From JADGHX01 sp963837755 (GTDB taxonomy: Bacteria; Pseudomonadota; Gammaproteobacteria; Steroidobacterales; Steroidobacteraceae), in NCBI GenBank assembly GCA_963837755.1, contig CAWIOP010000001.1, forward strand, positions 1,550,001 through 1,614,000: DNA of 64,000 nucleotides, written 5' to 3'. The position numbers and the translations under genes were made by a program. Position 1 is the stretch's first letter, and every line of letters starts with the position of its first letter. Below are positions 54,180 through 63,493 of the stretch, in pieces. Below the pieces are notes generated by a model. That model worked only from the letters and a program-made list of their open reading frames with translations, was not told where the DNA came from and made no database searches.

Positions 54180-56987
54180 GTGCTGCAACTCCTCACGCGC
54201 CTCCTGGGCAGCCGTAACGACCGGATCGTCCGCTCATTCGCCGCAGACGTCCGCGCTGCCAGGGATTTCGAGCCCGCCCTCGAAGCGCTGAGCGACGAAG
54301 CCCTCCGCGCCAGGACCGACGAGTTCAAGAGCCGCCTGGCCCGCGGCGAGTCCCTCGACAGCCTGCTGGCCGAGGCCTTCGCCGTCGTGCGCGAGGCCGG
54401 CAAGCGCGCCATGAAGATGCGCCACTTCGACGTGCAGCTCATCGGCGGCATCACCCTCCACCAGGGAAAGATCGCCGAAATGCGCACCGGCGAAGGCAAG
54501 ACGCTGGTCGCCACGCTGCCGGCCTACCTGAACGCCCTCACGGGCGAAGGCGTTCACGTGGTCACGGTGAACGAGTACCTGGCCCAGCGCGACGCGGACT
54601 GGATGGGCCCGCTGTTCCGCTTCCTCGGCCTCACGGTCGGCGTCATCAAGAATTCCCAGAGCCCGCAGGAAAAGCGCGAGGCCTACCACTGCGACATCAC
54701 CTACGGCACCAACAACGAATTCGGCTTCGACTACCTGCGCGACAACCTCGCCTTCCGGCTGGAGGATCGCGTCCAGCGCAGCCTGTCCTACGCCATCATC
54801 GACGAAGTCGACTCCATCCTCATCGACGAAGCGCGTACGCCGCTCATCATCTCCGGCCCCGCGGAGGAGAGCACCGAGCTGTACCTGCGCATCAACCAGC
54901 TGGTGCCGCGCCTCGTGCAGCAGAAGGAAGAGGACGGCCCCGGCGATTTCGCGGTGGATGAGAAGCAGAAACAGGTTCACATCACTGAATCGGGCCACGA
55001 GCACGTCGAGGCGCTGATGGCCGAAGCCGGCCTGCTGCGCGGCGGCGAGAGCCTGTACGACCCGTCGAACATCCGGCTGATGCATCACCTGAACGCGGCG
55101 CTGCGCGCGCACGCCATCTTCAAGCGCGACGTGGAATACATCGTGCGCAACGGTGAAGTCATCATCGTGGACGAGTTCACCGGCCGCACCATGCCGGGCC
55201 GCCGCTGGTCCGACGGCCTGCACCAGGCCATCGAAGCGAAGGAAGGCGTGCGGGTGCGCGAGGAGAACCAGACGGTCGCCTCGATCACCTTCCAGAACTA
55301 CTTCCGCCTCTACAAGAAACTCTCCGGCATGACGGGCACGGCCGACACCGAGGCCCCCGAGTTCCTGCAGATCTACGGGCTCGAAGTGGTCGTCATCCCG
55401 ACCCACAAGCCGATGATCAGGAAGGATGCGCCCGATCTCGTCTACCTCGCGCAGAAAGACAAGTTCGAGGCCATCAGCGAAGACATACGCGACTGCGTCA
55501 CGCGCGAGCAGCCGGTGCTGGTGGGCACCACGTCCATCGAGACCTCGGAGCTCCTCGCGGAGCAGCTGAAGAAGCAGGGCGTGCCGCACGAAGTGCTGAA
55601 CGCCAAGCAGCACGAGCGCGAAGCGCACATCGTGGCGCAGGCCGGCCGGCCCGGCGCCGTCACCATCGCCACCAACATGGCCGGCCGTGGCACCGACATC
55701 GTGCTCGGCGGCAACCTCAATGCGGAGATCGCAGCTCTCGGGGAGAACCCCGATGAAGCCGCGGTGGCCGCTGCGCGCACCGAATGGCAGGCGCGTCACG
55801 ACAAGGTGGTCGCTTCAGGTGGCCTGCACATCGTGGGCACCGAGCGTCACGAATCCCGCCGCATCGACAACCAGTTGCGCGGCCGTTCCGGCCGACAGGG
55901 CGACCCGGGCTCCAGCCGCTTCTATCTGTCGATGGAAGACAACCTCATGCGCATCTTCGGCGACCCGGTGCGCACCAAGCGCCTGCTGCAGATGGCCGGC
56001 ATGAAGGAAGGCGAGGTCATCGAGAGCGGCATGCTCACGCGCCAGATCGAAAAGGCGCAGCGCAAGGTCGAGAGCCACAACTTCGATATCCGCAAACAGC
56101 TGCTGCTGTTCGACGACGTCGCCAACGACCAGCGCAAGGTGGTCTACCAGCAGCGCACCGAGATCATGGGCACCGAAGATCTTTCGGGCGCCATCACGAG
56201 CATTCGCGAAGAGGCGCTCGGCACGCTGCTCGAGCAGTTCATGCCGAAGAGCGCGTCCCCGGAAGATTGGGATCTCGACGCGCTTGCCGAGGCGCTCGCG
56301 AAGGATTTCAACGCGCACGTGGACCTGAAGGGGCTCATCGGCGCGCAGATCGCGCAGGCGGCGGACCGGCCGGAAGGCTTCGACGAGCAGGCCGCTCGCC
56401 AGAGCATCATCGGCGCTGTGGACGACATCTACGAAGCGAAGGTCGCCCGCGTGGGCGCGCAGGTCATGCGCCATGTCGAGAAGGACGTGATGCTTCGCAT
56501 GCTAGACCAGCACTGGCGCGATCACCTGGCCGCCATGGACTACCTGCGCCAGGGCATTCATCTGCGCGGCTACGCGCAGAAAGACTACCGCTACGAGTAC
56601 AAGCGCGAAGCGTTCGAAATGTTCGCCGCCATGCTCGACCGCGTGAAGTTCGAGACGGTGTCGATGCTCTCGAAGGTCGAAGTTCGCACGCAGGAAGAAG
56701 TGGACCGCGAGGAAGAAGAGCGGCGCCAGCGTCTCATGCGCGCGTTGCAGGCCCAGCATGCGGAAGCTGCTTCGCTGCTCGCGGCCGAACAGGCCGCAGC
56801 AGGCGAACAGGAAGCGGCCCGTGCCGCAGCCGGGCGTCCAGGTCAGCCTCAACTGCCGTTCCCGCAAGCCGAGACCCAGGGCACCTTCATCCGGGGCGAC
56901 CGCAAAGTCGGCCGCAACGAGCCGTGCCCCTGCGGCTCCGGCAAGAAGTTCAAGCACTGCCACGGCGCGCTGTCGAGCGTTGGATAA
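54180..56987 (+). CDS. secA: Protein translocase ATPase SecA
   Basis: SecA drives preproteins through SecYEG using ATP. The GTG at 54180 gives 935 residues. The first nucleotide-binding domain has MRTGEGKTLVATLPAYLNAL and the DEVDS Walker B. The preprotein cross-linking domain follows, then the second nucleotide-binding domain (TNMAGRGTDIVLGGNLNAEI, RGRSGRQGDPGSSRFYLSM). An Ala/Glu-rich linker follows. The C-terminal zinc motif NEPCPCGSGKKFKHCHG binds SecB. The mutT start lies within its last codons. Confidence 0.97.
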   Translation: MLQLLTRLLGSRNDRIVRSFAADVRAARDFEPALEALSDEALRARTDEFKSRLARGESLDSLLAEAFAVVREAGKRAMKMRHFDVQLIGGITLHQGKIAEMRTGEGKTLVATLPAYLNALTGEGVHVVTVNEYLAQRDADWMGPLFRFLGLTVGVIKNSQSPQEKREAYHCDITYGTNNEFGFDYLRDNLAFRLEDRVQRSLSYAIIDEVDSILIDEARTPLIISGPAEESTELYLRINQLVPRLVQQKEEDGPGDFAVDEKQKQVHITESGHEHVEALMAEAGLLRGGESLYDPSNIRLMHHLNAALRAHAIFKRDVEYIVRNGEVIIVDEFTGRTMPGRRWSDGLHQAIEAKEGVRVREENQTVASITFQNYFRLYKKLSGMTGTADTEAPEFLQIYGLEVVVIPTHKPMIRKDAPDLVYLAQKDKFEAISEDIRDCVTREQPVLVGTTSIETSELLAEQLKKQGVPHEVLNAKQHEREAHIVAQAGRPGAVTIATNMAGRGTDIVLGGNLNAEIAALGENPDEAAVAAARTEWQARHDKVVASGGLHIVGTERHESRRIDNQLRGRSGRQGDPGSSRFYLSMEDNLMRIFGDPVRTKRLLQMAGMKEGEVIESGMLTRQIEKAQRKVESHNFDIRKQLLLFDDVANDQRKVVYQQRTEIMGTEDLSGAITSIREEALGTLLEQFMPKSASPEDWDLDALAEALAKDFNAHVDLKGLIGAQIAQAADRPEGFDEQAARQSIIGAVDDIYEAKVARVGAQVMRHVEKDVMLRMLDQHWRDHLAAMDYLRQGIHLRGYAQKDYRYEYKREAFEMFAAMLDRVKFETVSMLSKVEVRTQEEVDREEEERRQRLMRALQAQHAEAASLLAAEQAAAGEQEAARAAAGRPGQPQLPFPQAETQGTFIRGDRKVGRNEPCPCGSGKKFKHCHGALSSVG

Positions 56988-57423
56988 GCGAGCCATCCGC
57001 GTCGTCGCGGCCGCGCTCTTCGATGAAGAAGGGCGCGTGCTCATTGCAGAGCGCCCCGCCGGCAAGCACATGGCAGGTCGCTGGGAGTTTCCCGGCGGCA
57101 AGGTGGCCTCGGGCGAAACCGACTCGGAGGCGCTGTTCCGTGAGCTGCGCGAAGAGCTCGGCGTGACCGTGCGAATGGCACATCCGCTGCTGGAGTTGAC
57201 GCACGACTACCCCGACCGCCGCATAGCGCTGCAGATGTGGTTGGTCAAGAGCTTTGGCGGCGAGCCACAGGGGCTCGATGGGCAGCGGTTGAAATGGGTG
57301 GTGCCGGCGCGGCTCTTCGACGAGGACATCCTCGAAGCGGACCGGCCATTCATCGAGGCCCTGCAGCGCTTGCCGCCGCACCGGCGGGCGCCCTTGCAGG
57401 TGCCCGGAGCGCCTGCCAAGTAG
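56980..57423 (+). CDS. mutT: 8-oxo-dGTP diphosphatase MutT (Nudix)
   Basis: MutT removes oxidised dGTP and prevents A-to-C changes. The Nudix box GGKVASGETDSEALFRELRE continues into ELGV. Before it are VVAAALFDEEGRVLIAERP and HMAGRWEFP. No ATG or GTG suits the start. A TTG at 56980, overlapping the secA stop, gives 147 residues and looks right. The frame runs upstream through secA, but that part is not family sequence. Gene order secA-mutT is conserved in many gammaproteobacteria. Confidence 0.93.
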   Translation: MDKRAIRVVAAALFDEEGRVLIAERPAGKHMAGRWEFPGGKVASGETDSEALFRELREELGVTVRMAHPLLELTHDYPDRRIALQMWLVKSFGGEPQGLDGQRLKWVVPARLFDEDILEADRPFIEALQRLPPHRRAPLQVPGAPAK

Positions 57424-57430
57424 GCAGGCG

Positions 57431-57445
57431 CTGGATACAATCTCC
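57431..57445 (+). promoter_or_regulatory. Probable -10 element before the 57470 gene
   Basis: TACAAT at 57436-57441 lies 28 bp before ATG 57470. A GAGGA ribosome site sits between. No clear -35 is visible. Confidence 0.4.
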
Positions 57446-57469
57446 CGACCGAATCGAGGACACGACACC

Positions 57470-57868
57470 ATGGCATCCCAGCCCGATCTTCCGGACGTCA
57501 AGCTCGACCCCACGAGCCTGTACCAGGAGGACGTTTTCACCGACCGCCGCGCCGGCACCATTCGCCGCCTCAGGCCCATCACCGCCAGCGGTGACGCAGA
57601 CCCGAGCCGCCCCATGCTGTTCTCCGGCCAGACGCAGCTGCTCACGCCCGCGGGTGTGCTGCCGCTCGGCTTCGATATCGAAGCGACGACGCTCACGGAA
57701 GCCATAGCGAAGTTTCCCGACGGCGTGAAGGCGGCGCTCGAGCAGGCCATCGAAGAAGCACGCGAGATGCGGCGTGAATCGGCGTCGCGCATCGTGGTGC
57801 CCGACGTCGGAGGCGGCAACATCGGCCCCGGCCCGGGTGCCGGCGGCGGCAAGATCAAGTTTCCCTGA
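57470..57868 (+). CDS. Conserved small cytoplasmic protein of unknown function
   Basis: This 132-residue protein has no signal peptide or membrane segment. It begins with an acidic stretch (PDLPDVKLDPTSLYQEDVFT) and continues with DRRAGTIRRLRPI. A hydrophobic mid-part LLTPAGVLPLGFDIEATTL, a helical region rich in Glu and Arg, and a glycine-rich tail (VGGGNIGPGPGAGGG) follow. I recall similar hypothetical proteins in gammaproteobacteria but no assigned function. It has its own -10-like element and ribosome site. A GC-rich hairpin follows. Confidence 0.8.
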   Translation: MASQPDLPDVKLDPTSLYQEDVFTDRRAGTIRRLRPITASGDADPSRPMLFSGQTQLLTPAGVLPLGFDIEATTLTEAIAKFPDGVKAALEQAIEEAREMRRESASRIVVPDVGGGNIGPGPGAGGGKIKFP

Positions 57869-57899
57869 GCGGGCCGCGATTCACGTCTGTTATCCGCCC

Positions 57900-57931
57900 G
57901 TGCACGCGCGCAATTCGTGCGCGCATGCACG
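57900..57931. terminator. GC-rich hairpin after the conserved small gene
   Basis: GTGCA and GCGCGC pair with GCGCGC and TGCAC around AATTCGT, with one mismatch. It ends the transcript region of the gene at 57470. There is no T-run, so the terminator role is tentative. Confidence 0.4.
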
Positions 57932-57968
57932 TCCGTCGCGGCGAGAAACCTTACCTGCGACTGAGCAC

Positions 57969-58217
57969 TTAGTACGTGCGCGGTGGAGATCTGAATTCCG
58001 CCGCCGGGGCGCAGCCGCATTGCTTGATCGCGCTCGAGTTTCGAATGCGCGTCCCGTTCGTGATGCAATACGGGATATCAGTCGAAGAGCAAACGAGTTG
58101 CCTGGAGCGGCCGCCGAGAATGTCGGACGCGAGGGCGTTCGTGGGTGTCGTGGGTGAAGTTGCACAGCCTGCGCTCAGGCAGGCCGCGCTGAGGATTATC
58201 GAGAGTCGGCGGTTCAT
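57969..58217 (-). CDS. Small cysteine-containing lipoprotein, unknown function
   Basis: This 82-residue product has a textbook lipoprotein signal: a basic start MNRRLS, a hydrophobic core and the lipobox LSAGC. The mature part is about 64 residues, with three further cysteines (VCSST, IPYC, KQCGC). A GGGAG site seven bases before the ATG supports translation. I know no matching family. It stands alone in a 790-bp gap and faces the conserved small gene tail to tail. Confidence 0.6.
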   Translation of the reverse strand: MNRRLSIILSAACLSAGCATSPTTPTNALASDILGGRSRQLVCSSTDIPYCITNGTRIRNSSAIKQCGCAPAAEFRSPPRTY

Positions 58218-58658
58218 AACAGTCTCCCGTGCTGGTAGTGCTGCCTGATTCCAGACTGACTTCGACGCGGAGCCGATGGTGAACGGGATGCAGGCGTCGA
58301 CAATGCATCGGTGCGGTGAGGTCTAGACGCGTGGAAGCTGCGGAGAGTTGCACTCGCCCGTGAGAAAACGGGTTGTGCGCGAGGGATGGGCTAACCCGCG
58401 TCGCCCGGCCCGCGCAAGGGCTCGACCAGGACCAGCCGGCGCCATCCGCCGCCGTCTCTTACCATGAAGTACCCACTGGCAGGAGGCGCGAGCGAACGGG
58501 GCTGCCTGGACCGGCAACTTTGCTGCCCTGGCCTAGCCCTGGCCTAGCCCTGGCCTGAATGCCGCCAGCACGCACTGCACAGAGATTCTGAAGGGTTCAG
58601 GGGTGTGGCGCCTGCGAACGCGCTTCTTCCGAAGAACCTCTGCGAGTGAGCCACCGCA
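58218..58658. other. Intergenic stretch with a short tandem repeat and element F remnant
   Basis: No credible gene is seen. CCCTGGCCTAG repeats nearly three times at about 58526-58555. At about 58618-58650, CTTCTTCCGAAGAACCTCTG and CGAGTGAGCCACCGC look like a worn end of the palindromic family, next to the end of the peptidase gene. Confidence 0.5.
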
Positions 58659-60954
58659 CTAGTCGCGGGCCCTCAAATGCGCATCGAAGAACCGAACGAT
58701 CGCCTCATACGCATGCGGCCCCGTAGCCGCAAAGCGCAGCAAGCCGTGCTTGCTGCCGGGGTACGTCATCATCTCGAACGGCTTGTTCAGGTCCTGCAGC
58801 TTCTTGAACAGCGAGGTGCTGTGGGTGAAGAGCACGTTGTCGTCCGCCATACCGTGCATGATGAGCAGCGGGCCGCGCAGGTGCTCGGCATACGTGAGCA
58901 CGTTGCCTGACTGCGTAACCCGCCTCGTTGTCCTGCGGCGTGCTCATGAAGCGTTCGGTGTAGTGCGTGTCGTAGAGGCTCCAGTCCGTTACGGGCGCGC
59001 CGGCAACTGCGGCCGCGAACTCGCCCGGCGCCTGCATCATGCACATGAGCGCCATGTAGCCGCCGTAGCTCCAGCCGAACACGCCAATGCGCGCCGGGTC
59101 TACGAAGGGGAGTGACTTCAGGTGCTCGACGCCAGTGACCTGGTCTTCCACCTCAACTGACCCCATGCGCCTGTACAGCGCCGACTCGAACTGCACGCCG
59201 CGGTAGCCGCTGCCGCGATTGTCGAGCGTGAACACGACATAGCCGTGCTGCGCGAGGTACTGGCGGAAGAAACCTTCATTGCTGCGCGGATACCCGCCCC
59301 ACGCGCGGCGAACGCGCTGAGCGCCAGGGCCGCCGTACCCATCGACAATCACTGGATAGCGCTTGCCCGCTTCCATCTTGCGTGGCTTCAGAAGCTGGTA
59401 GTGGAGCGTCTGTCCGTCGCGCGACTTCAGAGTGCCGAACTCGGTGGCAACATGCTCGGCGAGGAAAGGCGCATAGGGGTGATCTGCCATCACGTCGTTC
59501 GCCACGAGCACGGCGAGCGACTCGCCTTTCGACGAGCGAAGCGTGAGCGACGGCGGCAGGTCCGGAGTCGAGAACGTGTCGAGAAACACCCTCGCGTTCT
59601 TCGACATCGTGACGCCATGCCACCCCGAGCCCTGCGTCACGCGCTTGCGTGAGGTGGGGCCATCCCGGAGCGACACGGAGTACAGATTCCGCTCGATGGG
59701 CGTCTCCGCGTTCGCCATGAAGAACACGCGCCCGTTGAGATCGTCCACGCCGCGAATCGCGCGTTCGCCGCCGTCACCGACGACGTCCCAGTTGCCCTCA
59801 GTGAGCGGCCGGACGAGCTTGCCGTCGTTGTCATACAGATAAAGATGCGTGTGCCCGCTGCGGCTCGATGCCCAGATGAATTGCGCAGAGCGTTCCAGCA
59901 TCGTGAGCTCGTCGTTGAGATCGACCCACGTCTGGCTCTTCTCGGTGAGCAGCTCGCTCGCGCGGCCCGTGGTGGGGTCCGCGCGCAAGAGCGAGAGCGT
60001 CTTCTGGTCCCGGCTCTGCCGCTGAACGGCCAGCGACCTGCCATCCGGAAACCAGTTCACCCGTGCGAGGTAGATGTCGGAGTTCGAGCCGAGGTCCATC
60101 TGCACGGGCGCGGCGTCGCCTTTCCCGACACTCGCCACGAAGAGCTGCACGAGCGCATTCTTCGCCCCCGCGGCCGGGTAGCGCTGCTTCACCACTTTCA
60201 CCGCGTCGGCATGGATCTCGAATCGCTCCACTTCGGCGACCGGCGATTCATCCACGCGAGTGAATGCGATCTGCTCGTCATCCGGCGACCACCAGTACCC
60301 GGTGGAGCGGCTCATCTCCTCCTGTGCGATGAACTCCGCCATGCCGAAGCTCACGAGCCCGCCGCCGTCGCGCGTGATCGCGCGCTCCTTGCCGGTGGTG
60401 AGGTCATGCACGACGAGGTTCTGGTCGCGGATGAAGCTCACATACCGCCCACGCGGCGAAAAGTGCGCGTCGGTCTCGAAGCTCTCTGTCTGCGTGATGC
60501 GGCGAACGGCCTCGGCAGGCTTCGCGCGCAAGTTGTAGACGTAGAGATCGCCGCCGAGAGGCACAAGCAGCGACAGCGAATCCGGCGAGAACTGGTATTC
60601 GAGAATGCCCGACAGTGATGATGTTCTCTGCCGCTCGCGCCGCTGCGCTTCTTCCGCCGAAAGCGCCCGCTCCTGCGGCACGAGCCGCGCGGAATCCACG
60701 AGCAGCGTGTGCTTCTTTGCCGGGATGTCGAAAGCCCAGAGGTCGAGCCTGTCCTTGTTTTGACCCCCGCCGCGCAAGTAGGCCACGTATCGCCCATCGG
60801 GAGAAATCTGCGGTGAGCGCAGGCTCGCGCCGGAGAGCTCTGGCGCGGCGAAAATTCGTTCGATCGTCAGCATTTCAGCGTCTGCGGTGGGGAAGGCCAA
60901 GAGTAGCAGGACGAGCAGAACGCAGCGTGCGGTGAGCGGTGTGGTCATTGGCAT
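58659..60954 (-). CDS. S9 family dipeptidyl peptidase (DPP IV type), one frame break
   Basis: The protein has a signal peptide (CVLLVLLLLAFPTADAE), a beta-propeller domain of about 450 residues, and an alpha/beta-hydrolase domain. Serine is in FGWSYGGYMAL, aspartate in MHGMADDNVLFTH and histidine in PGSKHGLLRF. This is the DPP IV branch, releasing X-Pro or similar dipeptides in the periplasm or outside. The frame breaks near 58914, where one extra base after GGTTAC explains the shift; the last 80 residues continue in the next frame. The start at ATG 60954 (or 60948) lies only 52 bp from the divergent peptidase gene. Confidence 0.92.
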
Positions 60955-61006
60955 TGAGGGCTTTGATAGACTGCGCCACCAGAAATTTGTGGACGCGAGT
61001 GTAGGG

Positions 61007-63235
61007 ATGAAACCGCATACGAGCCACCTGCGACTCTTGCTTTCGGCCTGCCTGTGCGCACTGATTACCGCATGCGCAGGCAAGAGCGACGCGCCTGCCA
61101 CCGCCGTGAGTCTCGCGTCGGCCAGCACGCCAGCGCCGGGGTTTGGCGCGAAAAAGCTCGTGTACCCCGACACCGTGCGCGGTGAAGTCGTGGACGACTA
61201 CAACGGCACCAGGGTCGCAGACCCGTACCGCTGGCTCGAACAGCTGGACTCCGAAGCGACGAAGCAGTGGGTGGACGCAGAGAACAAGGTCACACACCCC
61301 GTCCTCGAGAAGCTGCCGAACAGGGCGTGGCTCAAGCAGCGACTGACGCAGCTGTGGAATTACGAGCGATACGGCATCGCGCAGAAGGCCGGCTCGCACT
61401 ATTACTTCACGCGTAACGACGGCAAGCAGAACCAGAGCGTGCTGTACGTTTCCGAAGACCTCGCTTCCGCCGGCAAGCCGCTCTTCGACCCCAACACCGC
61501 CATTCAGGACGCCACCATCGCGCTCGCGGACTTCACGCCGAGCCCGAACGGCGACCTCGTGGCGTACGCCATTTCCGACGGCGGCACCGACTGGCAGATC
61601 TGGAATTTCCGCCGCGCCGAAGACGGCAAGGCCAGCGAAGGAAAGAACATGGACGCCGGCCTTCGCCGCACCAAGTTCTGGGGCGTCTCCTGGGCGCGAG
61701 ATGGCTCGGGCGTGTACTACAGCCTCTATCCCGCGCGCGCAGACGGTGCCCGCGCTGGCAAAGGCGACGACGCGGGCCGCCCTGACATCTACTTCCACAA
61801 GCTCGGCGAGCCGCAGGCGCGCGATCGCCTCGTCTACAAGGTGAGTAACCATCCCACGCGCGTGCCCCAGGGCACCGTGACGGAAGACGGGCGTTATCTC
61901 GTCATCACGCTGTTCGACGGCAACATCGTCAATGGCGTGAACGTGCTGGAGCTTGGCAAGCCGGGCGCGAAGCCGCGCGAGCTCTTCTCGAAGTGGGATG
62001 CGTACTACACGTTCATCGGCTCTACCGGCGATGAGCTGTATTTCCACACGACAAATGGCGCCCCGAATGCACGGGTCGTCGCGGTGAACGCGAAACACCC
62101 GCAGCCTGACGTGTGGCGCACGGTGATTCCCGAAGCAGACATGGCGCTCGACTCCGCACACTTCGTGGGCGGCCGCATCGTGGCGAGCTACGTGCGCGAC
62201 GCGCACAGCCTGGTGCGGCTGTTCGAAACGAGCGGCAAGTCAGTGGGGGACGTGCCGCTGCCCGGGCTCGGCACCAGTGCCGGGTTCGATGGCAAGTCGG
62301 GCGACACGGAGACGTTTTTCTCCTACACAGACTACGTCACGCCCACCGCCATCTACCGCTACAACCCGCGCGCCAACACCGTCACGCCATGGCGCACGCC
62401 GAGCATTCCAGCGAAGACCGGTGTCTATGCCACCGAGCAAGTCTTCTACAACAGCAAGGACGGCACGCGCGTCCCCATGTTCATCACGCATCGGCTTGAC
62501 ATGAAGAAGGACGGCAACCAGGCCACGCTGCTCTACGGCTACGGCGGGTTCAACGCTGCCGCCACGCCGTCGTTTCGCGCGCAGTTCCTGGCGTGGCTCG
62601 ACATGGGCGGAATCATCGCCGAGGCGAACATTCGGGGCGGTGGGGAATACGGCGAGGCCTGGCACATCGCCGGCACGCGCAGTCAGAAACAGAATGTTTT
62701 CGACGACTTCATCGCCGCGGCCGAATATCTCATCCGCGAGAACTACACGAGCCCCAAGCGCCTCGCGATCCACGGCCGCAGCAACGGCGGCCTGCTCGTG
62801 GGCGCCGTGCTGCTTCAGCGCCCGGAACTCTTCGGCGCGGCGCTGCCCGCCGTGGGCGTGCTCGACATGCTTCGCTATCACACCGCCAGCGCCAACGCCC
62901 GCCAGTGGTCCACCGACTACGGCCTGAGCGAGAACGCAGACGACTTCAAAGCCCAGTTCGCGTACTCACCCGTGCACAACGCAAAACCCAGCGTGTGCTA
63001 CCCACCCACACTCATCACCACGGCAGACCACGACGACCGCGTCGTCCCGTGGCACAGCTTCAAGTTCGCCGCCGCGCTCCAGAAGGCCCAGGGCTGCGCG
63101 AACCCTGTGCTCATCCGCGTGGAAACCCGGGCCGGCCACGGCTCAGGCAAGCCGGTGTGGATGCAGATTGAAGACTTTGCGGACCAGTGGGCTTTCGTAG
63201 CGCAGGCGCTCGGCATGCCGACTCCTGCTTCTTGA
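61007..63235 (+). CDS. Prolyl oligopeptidase family lipoprotein (S9A)
   Basis: This enzyme cuts short peptides after proline. The ATG at 61007 gives 742 residues with a lipoprotein signal, LLLSACLCALITACAGKS, lipobox LITAC, so it should sit in a membrane facing the periplasm. DPYRWLEQLDS opens the propeller domain. The catalytic set is HGRSNGGLLVGAVL (serine), TTADHDDRVVPWHS (aspartate) and RAGHGSGKP (histidine). The frame is open from 60887, but this start fits the signal. With the divergent DPP IV gene it forms a peptide-scavenging pair. Confidence 0.95.
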   Translation: MKPHTSHLRLLLSACLCALITACAGKSDAPATAVSLASASTPAPGFGAKKLVYPDTVRGEVVDDYNGTRVADPYRWLEQLDSEATKQWVDAENKVTHPVLEKLPNRAWLKQRLTQLWNYERYGIAQKAGSHYYFTRNDGKQNQSVLYVSEDLASAGKPLFDPNTAIQDATIALADFTPSPNGDLVAYAISDGGTDWQIWNFRRAEDGKASEGKNMDAGLRRTKFWGVSWARDGSGVYYSLYPARADGARAGKGDDAGRPDIYFHKLGEPQARDRLVYKVSNHPTRVPQGTVTEDGRYLVITLFDGNIVNGVNVLELGKPGAKPRELFSKWDAYYTFIGSTGDELYFHTTNGAPNARVVAVNAKHPQPDVWRTVIPEADMALDSAHFVGGRIVASYVRDAHSLVRLFETSGKSVGDVPLPGLGTSAGFDGKSGDTETFFSYTDYVTPTAIYRYNPRANTVTPWRTPSIPAKTGVYATEQVFYNSKDGTRVPMFITHRLDMKKDGNQATLLYGYGGFNAAATPSFRAQFLAWLDMGGIIAEANIRGGGEYGEAWHIAGTRSQKQNVFDDFIAAAEYLIRENYTSPKRLAIHGRSNGGLLVGAVLLQRPELFGAALPAVGVLDMLRYHTASANARQWSTDYGLSENADDFKAQFAYSPVHNAKPSVCYPPTLITTADHDDRVVPWHSFKFAAALQKAQGCANPVLIRVETRAGHGSGKPVWMQIEDFADQWAFVAQALGMPTPAS

Positions 63236-63270
63236 ACGCCTGAGCGCCGCTTGCGCAGGCGCCCGCTCGT

Positions 63271-63465
63271 TCACGAACGGTCTTCGTCCGGGGGAGACTC
63301 GTCGGGAAGAGGAGCCGTCTCCCCGGGAATCGCGCGTTTTTCGGAAAGCCACGCGCCCAGGTCGATCAGGCGGCAGCGCTCACTGCAGAACGGCCGGAAC
63401 GTCGCAGTCTCCGACCACTCTGTCTTGCGCCCACACGTGGGGCATTTGACTTGAACGGCGCTCAT
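63271..63465 (-). CDS. yacG: DNA gyrase inhibitor YacG
   Basis: YacG is a 64-residue zinc protein that binds GyrB and blocks DNA binding by gyrase. The four zinc cysteines are in VKCPTCGRKTEW and RPFCSERCRLIDLG, and an acidic tail follows. It lies 28 bp downstream of zapD on the same strand, the standard zapD-yacG pair. Confidence 0.95.
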   Translation of the reverse strand: MSAVQVKCPTCGRKTEWSETATFRPFCSERCRLIDLGAWLSEKRAIPGETAPLPDESPPDEDRS

Positions 63466-63493
63466 GGCACGGCTGCGTGCGACAACGCGCGCC

